DNA of 32,585 nucleotides, from positions 1-32,585 of the forward strand of contig NZ_JAHZIA010000059.1 in assembly GCF_019420015.1 (NCBI RefSeq), read 5' to 3'. This DNA is from Anaerofustis sp. (GTDB lineage: Bacteria > Bacillota > Clostridia > Eubacteriales > Anaerofustaceae). The translations under genes were made by a program, and so were the position numbers. Under the pieces are notes generated by a model, which was not told the DNA's origin, searched no databases, and was given only the letters and a program-made list of their open reading frames with translations. Positions 8,077 to 15,353 of the stretch are shown here, piece after piece (positions within the stretch are counted from its first letter, which is position 1; each line of letters starts with the position of its first letter).

Positions 8077-8724
8077 TTATGAATATCTTTTCTTATAAAC
8101 TTTAAGTGAAGCGAAATAACTTCCCACAAGCATTAAAATACCTATAACAGAACCTATAGTTAAAATCATATTTATATGATTCTGCAAAATAGATATATAA
8201 TCTATTCTCCAAGAAGTAGCTCCATAACCTCCTGCCATAAATATGATCATAATCATATATAAAACAAGACCTTTTTTATTTCCTAAAAGAACAAATATAA
8301 AGTTGCTTAAAGCCATAAATATAAGTCCGAATATAAAAGCAAAAATATATATATCAATTGCGGCAGACAAAGATATCGTTTTAAAAACGTGTACATATAA
8401 AAAGCATATAATGCAATTTATAATCAGACATACCCCCATCATAATAAGCCCCGTTAAATATTTTGATAACATAATTTCATCTTTTGTCATGGGATATGTA
8501 AGCTGCATTTTGTCAAAATTTGTCTTTTCGTCTTCCTCAACGCTTACCTGAAGCAAAGTACTCCCTATTATGGGAACGGTTATTCCGGATATTATTATAA
8601 ATCCGAAAGGTCCGTCCATAAGGACAACTACGGCTATAACTATAAGAAAGGAAGCAATAAAACTGAGCAAGTTCTTTAAAAGTCCGAATCCCAAATAAAA
8701 ATCTTTATAAATTATACCCTTCAT
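8077..8724 (-). CDS. ABC-2 type transporter permease
   Basis: 215 residues with six predicted membrane spans (about 15-35, 42-58, 90-110, 122-145, 152-168, 185-205) and a Lys/Arg-rich tail. It resembles the ABC-2 permeases paired with YtrA-regulated ATPases. The segment EEDEKTNFDKMQLTYPMTKDE between spans 2 and 3 is typical of that group. Its ATG overlaps the stop of the ATPase gene (TAATG), which indicates translational coupling. The substrate is unknown; relatives export peptides or respond to cell-envelope-active compounds. Confidence 0.88.
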   Translation of the reverse strand: MKGIIYKDFYLGFGLLKNLLSFIASFLIVIAVVVLMDGPFGFIIISGITVPIIGSTLLQVSVEEDEKTNFDKMQLTYPMTKDEIMLSKYLTGLIMMGVCLIINCIICFLYVHVFKTISLSAAIDIYIFAFIFGLIFMALSNFIFVLLGNKKGLVLYMIMIIFMAGGYGATSWRIDYISILQNHINMILTIGSVIGILMLVGSYFASLKVYKKRYS

Positions 8725-9584
8725 TATTTTTGTTCTCCTTTTATATAAAATAACATAACATCTTCAATACTCGCATTTGTTATATTCAAGTCTTTATAAA
8801 TATTCATAATCTCTATTCTGTTTTTTACAAGAACCTTATACCCAAAGGTTTCTTTCTTATAAGCAACGATATCGTCAGAATTTAAATTATCAAAAAATTC
8901 TTTTTTACATGATATGATTCCGTAATTGTCATGTATATCCTCATATGTCTTTATAAATTGCAGACGTCCCTCATGTATAAAAGCTATGTAATCGGAAATT
9001 TTATCCAAATCGCTGGTTATGTGAGACGATATTAAAATACTGTGTTCTTCGTCTTCCGTGAAATCCCTCAATATATCCAATATTTCATCACGAAACACAG
9101 GATCCAAACCGCTCGTCGCTTCATCGAGTATCAAAAATTTCGGATTATGACTGAGTGCTGCGGCAAACTCAAACTTCATCGTCATTCCTTTTGAAAATTT
9201 CTTTATTTTTTTATTTTCGGGAATGTTGAATTCTTTAAGAAGAGCAGAGTACTTTTCCCCATCCCAGTTTTTATATATTTTAGAAAGCATTTTCCCCACA
9301 AACTTCGGTGTAAAACCCTCATTATAATGACTCTTATCAAATATTACAGCTATGTCTTCTTTGATTTCTTTTTCATACATTCTTAAATCTTTACCGAAGA
9401 TTTTTATTTCTCCTTCTTCCGGACAGTTTATATTTAAAATTGAATTTATGAAAGTGGATTTTCCGGCTCCGTTTTCACCTATAAGCCCCACAACACTTCC
9501 TTTGGGTATATTCAAAGATATATCCTTTATTTCAAAATCCTTATATCGCTTGGTTAAGTTATTTACTTCCAATGTATATTCCAT
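8724..9584 (-). CDS. ABC transporter ATP-binding protein
   Basis: 286 residues. Walker A is GLIGENGAGKST (33-44), a degenerate signature is FSKGM (130-134), Walker B is FLILDEATSGLD (150-161), and an H-loop follows in ILISSHI. The C-terminal about 70 residues after the nucleotide-binding domain resemble the regulatory tail of YtrB/EcsA-like exporters. It would dimerise and power the adjacent ABC-2 permease. GAGGAGG overlaps the end of gntR, and the ATG is 1 nt past that stop, so the three genes are tightly coupled. Confidence 0.95.
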   Translation of the reverse strand: MEYTLEVNNLTKRYKDFEIKDISLNIPKGSVVGLIGENGAGKSTFINSILNINCPEEGEIKIFGKDLRMYEKEIKEDIAVIFDKSHYNEGFTPKFVGKMLSKIYKNWDGEKYSALLKEFNIPENKKIKKFSKGMTMKFEFAAALSHNPKFLILDEATSGLDPVFRDEILDILRDFTEDEEHSILISSHITSDLDKISDYIAFIHEGRLQFIKTYEDIHDNYGIISCKKEFFDNLNSDDIVAYKKETFGYKVLVKNRIEIMNIYKDLNITNASIEDVMLFYIKGEQK

Positions 9585-9585
9585 G

Positions 9586-9960
9586 TCAATCCTCCTCGTA
9601 AAATATGCTAAGTATCTTTATAAGCTGTTCTTTTTTTATATCGTTTGCTTTTGAAATATCCACAATCTCCCCAATTAACTTTTCCACTTTTCTTAAGTTT
9701 TCTTCTTTTATAAAGTCTTTGTTCTTTGCGGATACAAAAGTCCCTCTACCGACACTGGATTCTATAAAACCGTCTCTTTGCAAATCTTCGTAAACTCTTT
9801 GAGATGTAATAACGCTGACGTGAAGCTCCTTTGCAAGTTTACGCATAGAGGGAAGAGACTCTCCTTCTTTTAATTCTCCGCTTATTATCATTGCCTTTAT
9901 CTGCGAAGTAATCTGCTCATATATAGGTTTGTTACTGTTGCTGTTTAAAATTATTTCCAC
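9586..9960 (-). CDS. GntR-family transcriptional regulator, YtrA subfamily
   Basis: 124 residues from a GTG start at 9960-9958. I chose this start because AAGGAGG ends 9 nt upstream; a longer in-frame TTG start would place that site inside the gene. The winged HTH is at about 10-75 (PIYEQITSQIKAMIISGELK, then LPSMRKLAKELHVSVITSQR and GFIESSVGRGTFV). It is followed only by a short C-terminal helical tail, as in YtrA-type members that control adjacent ABC transporters. It heads the operon and probably represses it through the palindrome at 10004-10030, which lies over the transcription start. Confidence 0.95.
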   Translation of the reverse strand: MEIILNSNSNKPIYEQITSQIKAMIISGELKEGESLPSMRKLAKELHVSVITSQRVYEDLQRDGFIESSVGRGTFVSAKNKDFIKEENLRKVEKLIGEIVDISKANDIKKEQLIKILSIFYEED

Positions 9961-10003
9961 ATATATACGCCTCCTTTCCAAATCATAATTTATTCTAAAA
10001 AGA

Positions 10004-10055
10004 TAATGTACTTATCAAGTAAGTACATTATATATAATAAAATACATATTGTCAA
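10004..10055 (-). promoter_or_regulatory. Consensus promoter and palindromic operator of the gntR-ABC operon
   Basis: On the minus strand TTGACA (10055-10050), a 17-nt spacer and TATAAT (10032-10027) make a perfect sigma-A promoter. An 11-bp inverted repeat, TAATGTACTTA (10004-10014) and TAAGTACATTA (10020-10030), begins inside the -10 and covers the start site. A further half site TAAGTACATT lies at 10063-10072, upstream of the -35. The layout fits autorepression by the GntR protein. Confidence 0.85.
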
Positions 10056-10092
10056 TACCCTATAAGTACATTTTATTTTACACAGATATTGA

Positions 10093-10121
10093 TTGAAAAA
10101 AATTTTGTTATACAGTATTAT
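10093..10121 (+). promoter_or_regulatory. Probable xpt promoter
   Basis: TTGAAA (10093-10098), 17-nt spacer, TATTAT (10116-10121). The resulting leader is only about 27 nt, so there is no room for the purine riboswitch that precedes xpt in many Firmicutes. Confidence 0.5.
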
Positions 10122-10154
10122 TTTAATAACAAAAAATCACTGAGAGGATAAAAA

Positions 10155-10727
10155 ATGAAACTGCTAAAAGAAAGAATATTAAACGATGCAACTGTAAAAG
10201 AAGGAAATGTACTTAAAGTCGACAGTTTTTTAAACCATCAAATGGATATAGAATTATTTAACGAAATAGGAAAAGAATTTAAAAGAAGATTTGCAGACAA
10301 AAACATAACAAAAATAATCACAATAGAGTCTTCAGGCATAGGAATTGCCTGTATTGCAGCACAGTATTTTAACGTACCCGTAGTATTTGCAAAAAAAGCC
10401 CAAAGTATAAATATAGAAGGAGAAGTATACAAATCAAAAGTAGAATCCTTCACTCACAAAAAAACTTATGACGTAATACTTTCAAAGAAATTCTTAAATA
10501 AAGACGACAGAGTTCTTTTAATAGACGACTTTCTTGCAAACGGCTGCGCCCTTCTCGGACTTATCGAAATTGTAAACAAAGCGGGAGCAAAGACAGAAGG
10601 GGCCGGAATAGTAATAGAAAAAGGAATGCAGAACGGAGGGAAAATAATAAGAGAAAAAGGCATCAAACTTGAATCCCTCGCAATAATCGAATCAATGGAT
10701 AACGGAGAAATTATATTTAAAGAATAA
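10155..10727 (+). CDS. xpt: Xanthine phosphoribosyltransferase
   Basis: 190 residues, as expected for Xpt. It transfers phosphoribose from PRPP to xanthine, giving XMP in purine salvage in the cytosol. Visible features are the N-terminal MKLLKERIL with VLKVDSFLNHQMD, the IESSGIG loop near 58-64, KKAQSIN (80-86), and the PRPP-binding VLLIDDFLANGCA (120-132). GAGAGG lies 8 nt before the ATG. It is monocistronic, with no xanthine permease beside it and no purine riboswitch. I see no convincing terminator after it in 10728-10890. Confidence 0.95.
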   Translation: MKLLKERILNDATVKEGNVLKVDSFLNHQMDIELFNEIGKEFKRRFADKNITKIITIESSGIGIACIAAQYFNVPVVFAKKAQSINIEGEVYKSKVESFTHKKTYDVILSKKFLNKDDRVLLIDDFLANGCALLGLIEIVNKAGAKTEGAGIVIEKGMQNGGKIIREKGIKLESLAIIESMDNGEIIFKE

Positions 10728-10890
10728 AGTCATAATATTCGTATATTATATTGATAAATTCTTTTCCCATTTAGATTTGGGTAATAAAAAGGCATATCCG
10801 AAAAATTTAGTTAACAAAACTTTCAATACGTTAAAATCAAACAACATAACAGTACAAACTCATTAAAATAAAGTAAATTAAATTTTACAA

Positions 10891-10920
10891 ACAAAAAAAT
10901 AACACACCTCTTGGTGTGTT
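10891..10920 (-). terminator. Rho-independent terminator after the small cysteine-rich gene
   Basis: AACACACC (10901-10908), 4-nt loop, GGTGTGTT (10913-10920). On the minus strand it is followed by a T run (10900-10893). Its first arm overlaps the stop codon of the 48-aa gene. Confidence 0.85.
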
Positions 10921-11065
10921 ATTTATTCCCTTTCAAACAAGCGACTATCCCACCATATTCTCTGTGGTGAGCAACACAATTACAACACCTTCCGTGATTT
11001 TCGCAGGGATACGTACATGGACATTCTTCTTTATGTACATTACTGCATGGTCTTTCTTCTTTCAT
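10919..11065 (-). CDS. Small cysteine-rich protein (48 aa), DUF6485-like
   Basis: A short gene found by reading the minus strand: ATG at 11065-11063, TAA at 10921-10919, with AAGGAGA 8 nt upstream of the start. The 48-residue product has seven Cys and two adjacent His: C7, then CPCTYPCENHGRCCNCVAHH (15-34) and C43. This CxCxxxC...HGxCCxCVxxHR pattern matches, from memory, a small conserved clostridial cysteine-rich family (DUF6485-like), probably binding Zn or an Fe-S cluster. Its function is unknown. It lies 25 nt after the PanE-like gene and just before a terminator, so the two are probably cotranscribed. Confidence 0.85.
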   Translation of the reverse strand: MKEERPCSNVHKEECPCTYPCENHGRCCNCVAHHREYGGIVACLKGNK

Positions 11066-11090
11066 AATCTTTATCTCCTTTTCTTATTTA

Positions 11091-12053
11091 TTACCTATTA
11101 CAATACTTTTCTTTAACAATTTCACAGTTTTTATAAAATAACGGACACTCTACATTTTCTTCTTTGCATAAATCATAAATTGACAAAACCACAAAAAGCA
11201 AATCCTCAAAATCTACATTCAAACAAAACATTCTTTTCATACATTCGTTGTTTCTTATGTTTCTACGTATAATCATCCCTGCTATTTTTGGAGGCGAATT
11301 GTATGAAGACAGTATATTTTTGTAATTTATGGGTTTTATACCCCTTTTCGCCAATGCAAAGACGATTTCCTTTATGGCGTTGAATGCATAAGACAAAGCC
11401 TTATTCGAGTTTATCACACTTAAAAAAGTATTTTTTACATCCCTTAAATCAAACAAGCTTCCTGCGGAAGATATAAAACCCGCACTTACGCCCATATACA
11501 CCAAGTTCCATTCCAACATATCAAAAGGATTTTCTATATAAATATCACAGCTTGCAAAAAGAGATACAAAACCGTTATAATTTTTAACCTTTGATTCTCC
11601 TTTTTTCTGTGCAACTATATGATCAAAAATAACTGCATCCAAAACATTTCCATCAAGACAGCCCGCAACAAGAGGATACGCTACTATGTAATCATTGCCT
11701 TTTACGATACTTTCAATATCCTCTCTTTCCATATACAAACAATTAAAAAATACAATCGTCCCCTTTATGCTGTTTTTATTTATGGTATCCACGGCATCCT
11801 TTACTTTTCTTGGAGAAACACTTATGAAGATAAAATCAAACTCTCTATCCTGCATAAGTTCAATGTTATACTCATCTTCCTTACTCTTACCCTTTTTATT
11901 GTACCTTATATCAAAAAGTTTGACTTTTAAAGTCTCTTCTACTTTACTTCTCTTTTCTTCCCTTATAAAATGCGTGACATCATGCCCTGCCTTTTTAAAA
12001 ACATATCCGTATACACTGCCTATAGGTCCCAATCCCAAAATCAATATTTTCAT
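11091..12053 (-). CDS. PanE/ApbA-like (2-dehydropantoate 2-reductase family) NAD(P)-binding protein
   Basis: 320 residues. The N-terminus MKILILGLGPIGSVYG has the GxGxxG dinucleotide-binding Rossmann motif of the ketopantoate reductase family, and a C-terminal helical domain follows. ISVSPRKVKDAVDTI (77-91) matches the family's second Rossmann half. However, where PanE has W-x-K, this protein reads EWNLVYMG (181-188), so the catalytic Lys appears absent and the genuine PanE activity is doubtful. There are no other pantothenate genes nearby. AGAGGT precedes the ATG. The gene is probably an oxidoreductase of unknown substrate. Confidence 0.8.
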   Translation of the reverse strand: MKILILGLGPIGSVYGYVFKKAGHDVTHFIREEKRSKVEETLKVKLFDIRYNKKGKSKEDEYNIELMQDREFDFIFISVSPRKVKDAVDTINKNSIKGTIVFFNCLYMEREDIESIVKGNDYIVAYPLVAGCLDGNVLDAVIFDHIVAQKKGESKVKNYNGFVSLFASCDIYIENPFDMLEWNLVYMGVSAGFISSAGSLFDLRDVKNTFLSVINSNKALSYAFNAIKEIVFALAKRGIKPINYKNILSSYNSPPKIAGMIIRRNIRNNECMKRMFCLNVDFEDLLFVVLSIYDLCKEENVECPLFYKNCEIVKEKYCNR

Positions 12054-12169
12054 ACTCTACCTCTTAAAATCAAATATCAATAATATTTATATGAGTAAAA
12101 AAATATTTAATTACCTAGACAGAACGATTAAAGAAAGCTGCTCAAATAATTTTGTCTTTATAAAAATAT

Positions 12170-12763
12170 TTAGTACGCCCGTTCAACTTTAACCACTTTA
12201 CCGAATATATTTATCTTTGCCATATCTTTTCCTATAAAAACTCTGGTATCATACATAGGATTAAAAGATATCAAAGAAATGGAATTTTCTGCTTTTTGAA
12301 CCTTTTTTATAACTCCTTCTTCCCCGTCTATTATCACAACGGCCAAATCTCCGTTATCCACATCGGACTGGAGTCTGACCAAAGCCAAATCCCCCTCCAA
12401 TATTTGAGGTGACATACTGTCTCCCCTTACTTTCAGATACTTGTATTCATCCTTGTTGTTGATATTTATAGCCTGAGAAACTCCGAGAAATTCATACGTT
12501 GCAACACCGTTAGCTCCGGCAACAACAGTACCTATAATTTCAACGTTTACTATATTGTTTATATCACCCAAAGGCGCATTAAGCAGATAGTCTATGGAAA
12601 CATTAAACAAACCTGCAATTTTCTGCAAAGTATCCACGGAAGGAATAATTCCCGCGCTTTCATATTTTGCAATTGAAGACTTATCCAAATTAAGGGCTTT
12701 CGCCAAGTCTACCTGAGTCATATTTTTATCTTTTCTCAGTGCTCTGAGTTTTTCTCCAAACAT
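12170..12763 (-). CDS. LexA/CI-like repressor: XRE HTH plus S24 peptidase domain
   Basis: 197 residues from ATG 12763, chosen because AGGAG lies 7 nt upstream; a GTG six codons earlier would put that site inside the gene. Residues 1-62 form an XRE-type HTH (MFGEKLRALRKDKNMTQVDL, then SSIAKYESAGIIPS). Residues 75-197 form an S24 domain with an Ala-Gly cleavage-type pair (A83-G84), Ser116 in RGDSMSP and Lys153 in GVIKKV. The Ser-Lys spacing of 37 equals that of E. coli LexA. It is therefore probably a repressor that self-cleaves when RecA filaments form, of the CI/HdiR kind rather than the winged-helix host LexA. Confidence 0.92.
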   Translation of the reverse strand: MFGEKLRALRKDKNMTQVDLAKALNLDKSSIAKYESAGIIPSVDTLQKIAGLFNVSIDYLLNAPLGDINNIVNVEIIGTVVAGANGVATYEFLGVSQAININNKDEYKYLKVRGDSMSPQILEGDLALVRLQSDVDNGDLAVVIIDGEEGVIKKVQKAENSISLISFNPMYDTRVFIGKDMAKINIFGKVVKVERAY

Positions 12764-12821
12764 TTTAATCTCCTGTGACACAATTTGATTTTTTTGTTAT
12801 TTTTTATTAATTTATATTTTT

Positions 12822-12850
12822 ATTATATTGAATTTTATTCAGAATGTAAA
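12822..12850 (-). promoter_or_regulatory. Promoter of the LexA/CI-like gene with an operator in its spacer
   Basis: On the minus strand TTTACA (12850-12845), 17-nt spacer, TATAAT (12827-12822). Operator site 1, TGAATTTTATTCA (12829-12841), fills the spacer, so repressor binding there should shut off its own gene. Confidence 0.75.
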
Positions 12851-12868
12851 GTACATTTTGATATTAAT

Positions 12869-12932
12869 TGAATAAAATTCATATTTATCTTGACAATCAT
12901 GATAATTAATATTAAAATATGAATATAATTCA
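12869..12932 (+). promoter_or_regulatory. Promoter of the sigma-like gene with two operators
   Basis: TTGACA (12890-12895), 17-nt spacer, TAAAAT (12913-12918). Operator site 2, TGAATAAAATTCA (12869-12881), lies just upstream of the -35. Site 3, TGAATATAATTCA (12920-12932), covers the likely start site and extends to 9-bp arms. Together with site 1, all three share TGAAT-N3-ATTCA. Confidence 0.78.
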
Positions 12933-12981
12933 TATTAATACAGTACATACTGAAAACTAAGAAGAATCAAAGGAGAACAAA

Positions 12982-13278
12982 ATGAAAACAGAAACTTACA
13001 GAAAAACAGAAAAATTATTAAAAGAATTCGTTATTTACAATAAAATTCTGGAGATAAGAGAAGAAGAAAAAACAAAAAAAGCAGTAGAAAACATAAACAA
13101 AGCAATGGAATGCTTAACAGAAACGGAGAAAAAAATAATAACCGATTTCTTTATGAAAAATAAAACTATGAGCGATATATCAAAAGAAATAGATTTAACC
13201 AGAGAATATACTTCAAAAGTAAAGACTGCGGCAATAAGGAAAATAGAATACATATTATTCGGAAAAGACGCTGCATAA
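12982..13278 (+). CDS. Small sigma-70 region 4-like HTH protein
   Basis: 98 residues, Lys/Glu-rich. The C-terminal half (about 43-90) reads LTETEKKIITDFFMKNKTMSDISKEI...REYTSKVKTAAIRKIEYIL. This is the helix pattern of sigma region 4 and of ArpU/RinA-like phage activators, with a recognition helix near REYTSKVKTAAIRKI. The N-terminal half is a charged helix with no sigma region 2. CAAAGGAG lies 7 nt before the ATG. It is transcribed divergently from the LexA/CI-like gene and probably repressed by it. It could be a prophage-derived late activator kept as a host regulator; no phage structural genes are present. Confidence 0.78.
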   Translation: MKTETYRKTEKLLKEFVIYNKILEIREEEKTKKAVENINKAMECLTETEKKIITDFFMKNKTMSDISKEIDLTREYTSKVKTAAIRKIEYILFGKDAA

Positions 13279-13320
13279 ATCTACATAAAAAGCAGCAAAA
13301 CCATTATAAATCAAAACAAA

Positions 13321-13345
13321 AAAGAACCTTTGCAGGTTCTTTTTA
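13321..13345 (+). terminator. Bidirectional rho-independent terminator
   Basis: AAAGAACCT (13321-13329), TTGC loop, AGGTTCTTT (13334-13342) with T and A runs on either side. It separates the sigma-like gene from the converging glnS. Confidence 0.85.
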
Positions 13346-15004
13346 TTTATTCTTTGCAGGTCTCCATCTTGACTTTAAGGAAACTATTCTGTTAAAAATC
13401 AATTCATCATCTTTTGAATTTTTATCCACACAGAAATATCCGTTTCTTACAAATTGGAATCTCTCACCTTCTTTTGCACCTTTAAGGAAAGGTTCAACAA
13501 ATATTTCTTTTTCATTCAACGAATCTTTATTTACCATATTCATAAAATTATCATCAGAAACATCCGTGTTGAATAAAGACTCCAACAATCTCGCTTTTGC
13601 TTTTATAGCAGTGCTTCTTTCAACCCAGTGAATAGTGCCTTTTACTTTTCTTCCCGTAAATCCGCTTCCGGATTTTGTTTCAGGGTCATACGTACATTTT
13701 ATTTCGATAACTTCACCGTTTTCATCCTTTACAACTTCGTTGCATTTTACAAAATAAGCACCTCTGAGCCTTACTTCGTTACCGGGGAAGAGTCTAAAAT
13801 ATTTCTTTGGTGGATCAAGCATAAAATCTTCTCTTTCAATATAAAGTTCTCTTCCGAAAGGAACTTCTCTTTTTTCTCCGTCTTCTATATCTTGATTGTT
13901 TTCAAGTTCCAGCATCTCTATTTTACCTTCAGGATAGTTGGTTATGGTAAGTTTTAAAGGATTTAAAACCGCATTTACTCTGTCAGCCTTAAGCTTTAAA
14001 TCATCTCTGATAAAATGTTCCAACATTCCGCTGTCAACAACACTGTTCGATTTGCTTACACCTATTTCTTCACAAAACTTAACTATTGCTTCAGGAGTAA
14101 CCCCTCTTCTTCTGAATCCGGAAAGGGTAGGCATTCTTGGGTCATCCCAGCCGTCAACTATCCCCTCGTCAACAAGCTTTCTTAAATATCTTTTGCTCAT
14201 CACCTGATTTGTAAGATTCAATCTCGCAAATTCGATTTGGCGGGGTCTTTTGTCTTTGTAATCGTCCAAATTGTCTAAAATCCAATCGTACAAAGGTCTG
14301 TGATCTTCAAATTCCAAAGAACATAAAGAGTGGGTTATTCCCTCTATTGCATCTTCTATAGGATGAGCAAAATCATACATCGGATAAATACACCAGCTGT
14401 CTTTCGTGTTGTGATGCTCCTCATGAACGACTCTGTATAAAGCAGGATCACGCATATTCATATTCGGGCTTGCCATATCTATCTTGGCTCTTAACACTTT
14501 ACTTCCCGTTTCGTATTTTCCCTCTTTCATTTCTTTGAATAAAACAAGGTTTTCTTCTACACTTCTGTTTCTGTATATGGAATCTTTACCGGGTGTATTT
14601 AAATCCCCTCTGTTTTTTTTCATTTCTTCATAACTTTGGTCGTCTACATATGCAAGTCCCTTTTTTATAAGTTCCACCGCATAAGCATACATTTTTTCAA
14701 AGTAATCCGAAGCGTGAAGTTCTTTATCCCATTTAAAACCAAGCCAACTTATGTCTTCCTTTATGGAATCCACATACAAAGTATCTTCTTTGGCAGGATT
14801 GGTATCGTCAAAACGAAGATTCGTCTTTCCCGAATATTTTTTTGCAGTTAAAAAATTTATGCAAATGGCTTTTGCATGTCCTATATGCAAAAAACCATTG
14901 GGTTCGGGTGGAAAACGGGTATATATTTCATCTTTGTCATACACACCATTTTCTATATCTTTATCTATTTCATTTGTTATAAAATTTGAATTAATCTCCA
15001 CCAC
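13343..15004 (-). CDS. glnS: Glutaminyl-tRNA synthetase
   Basis: 553 residues, standard for GlnRS. Class I signatures are present: PPEPNGFLHIGHAKA (32-46, HIGH at 40-43) and VMSKR (268-272, the KMSKS equivalent). The GlnRS-type ARLNL and LRFDDTNPAKED motifs are there, and a C-terminal beta-barrel anticodon domain runs from about 340. It charges tRNA-Gln with glutamine directly. The start is GTG; two GTG codons are adjacent (15004 and 15001), and GGAG lies 8 nt before the first. Most Bacillota instead use GluRS plus GatCAB, so a GlnRS here suggests an old acquisition. Confidence 0.98.
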   Translation of the reverse strand: MVEINSNFITNEIDKDIENGVYDKDEIYTRFPPEPNGFLHIGHAKAICINFLTAKKYSGKTNLRFDDTNPAKEDTLYVDSIKEDISWLGFKWDKELHASDYFEKMYAYAVELIKKGLAYVDDQSYEEMKKNRGDLNTPGKDSIYRNRSVEENLVLFKEMKEGKYETGSKVLRAKIDMASPNMNMRDPALYRVVHEEHHNTKDSWCIYPMYDFAHPIEDAIEGITHSLCSLEFEDHRPLYDWILDNLDDYKDKRPRQIEFARLNLTNQVMSKRYLRKLVDEGIVDGWDDPRMPTLSGFRRRGVTPEAIVKFCEEIGVSKSNSVVDSGMLEHFIRDDLKLKADRVNAVLNPLKLTITNYPEGKIEMLELENNQDIEDGEKREVPFGRELYIEREDFMLDPPKKYFRLFPGNEVRLRGAYFVKCNEVVKDENGEVIEIKCTYDPETKSGSGFTGRKVKGTIHWVERSTAIKAKARLLESLFNTDVSDDNFMNMVNKDSLNEKEIFVEPFLKGAKEGERFQFVRNGYFCVDKNSKDDELIFNRIVSLKSRWRPAKNK

Positions 15005-15040
15005 GTTGCCTACTCCTTTTTATTTTAAATTATCTTTATA

Positions 15041-15069
15041 ATTATAATACAAATACATAAAAATTTGAA
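15041..15069 (-). promoter_or_regulatory. Probable glnS promoter
   Basis: On the minus strand TTCAAA (15069-15064), 17-nt spacer, TATAAT (15046-15041), about 37 nt upstream of the start codon. No T-box leader fits in so short a space. Confidence 0.5.
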
Positions 15070-15250
15070 GATTTTTTTTCTTTTTGATAGTTCCTCTATT
15101 TTAAAGCAAAACTCAGTAAGTTCACAACGTTCAATAAGTATTACTAAATACTACTTTTTTAAATAAACCAAAAAACCAACACGACAAAATATCAAACAAA
15201 ATGTAATATATATTTAATTTTTATAAATTAACAAAAAAACCGTGTCTTAT

Positions 15251-15343
15251 TGTGGAAAACTGTGGATAAGTTGTTAGTATGTTGATAACTTTACGTAAAT
15301 TCCGCTTTTTTCCCTTAATATTCGTATGTTTATTTGTTGATAA
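15251..15343. other. Cluster of DnaA-box-like 9-mers
   Basis: TGTGGATAA at 15261-15269 is the exact complement of the DnaA consensus TTATCCACA. Near matches in the same orientation are TGTGGAAAA (15251-15259) and TGTTGATAA (15280-15288 and 15335-15343). No dnaA, dnaN or rpmH is nearby, and genes on both sides point the same way. Confidence 0.5.
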
Positions 15344-15353
15344 TTGACTTTTT

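Larger units (their letters stand above)
15005..15353. other. 349-nt spacer with glnS promoter and DnaA-box-like sites
   Basis: No gene is supported here. It holds the probable glnS promoter (15041-15069), an AT-rich middle, and four TGTKGAWAA-like sites at 15251-15343 beside the patatin gene end. Confidence 0.6.

Noticed and set aside
10122..10154. Purine riboswitch upstream of xpt
   Set aside because: The inferred leader is only about 27 nt, and the conserved riboswitch core is absent.
10738..10790. Terminator after xpt
   Set aside because: The only repeat (CCCATTTAGATTTGGG) has a 4-bp stem and no T run.
10916..11116. 66-aa plus-strand ORF
   Set aside because: The minus strand here codes for a Cys-rich conserved-looking protein with a good SD. 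The plus-strand ORF has neither.
12170..13278. Prophage
   Set aside because: The repressor and sigma-like gene look phage-derived, but no integrase, structural or lysis genes, nor an attachment site, were found in the window.
15251..15343. Chromosomal origin (oriC)
   Set aside because: There is no dnaA, dnaN or rpmH nearby, and genes on both sides point the same way.
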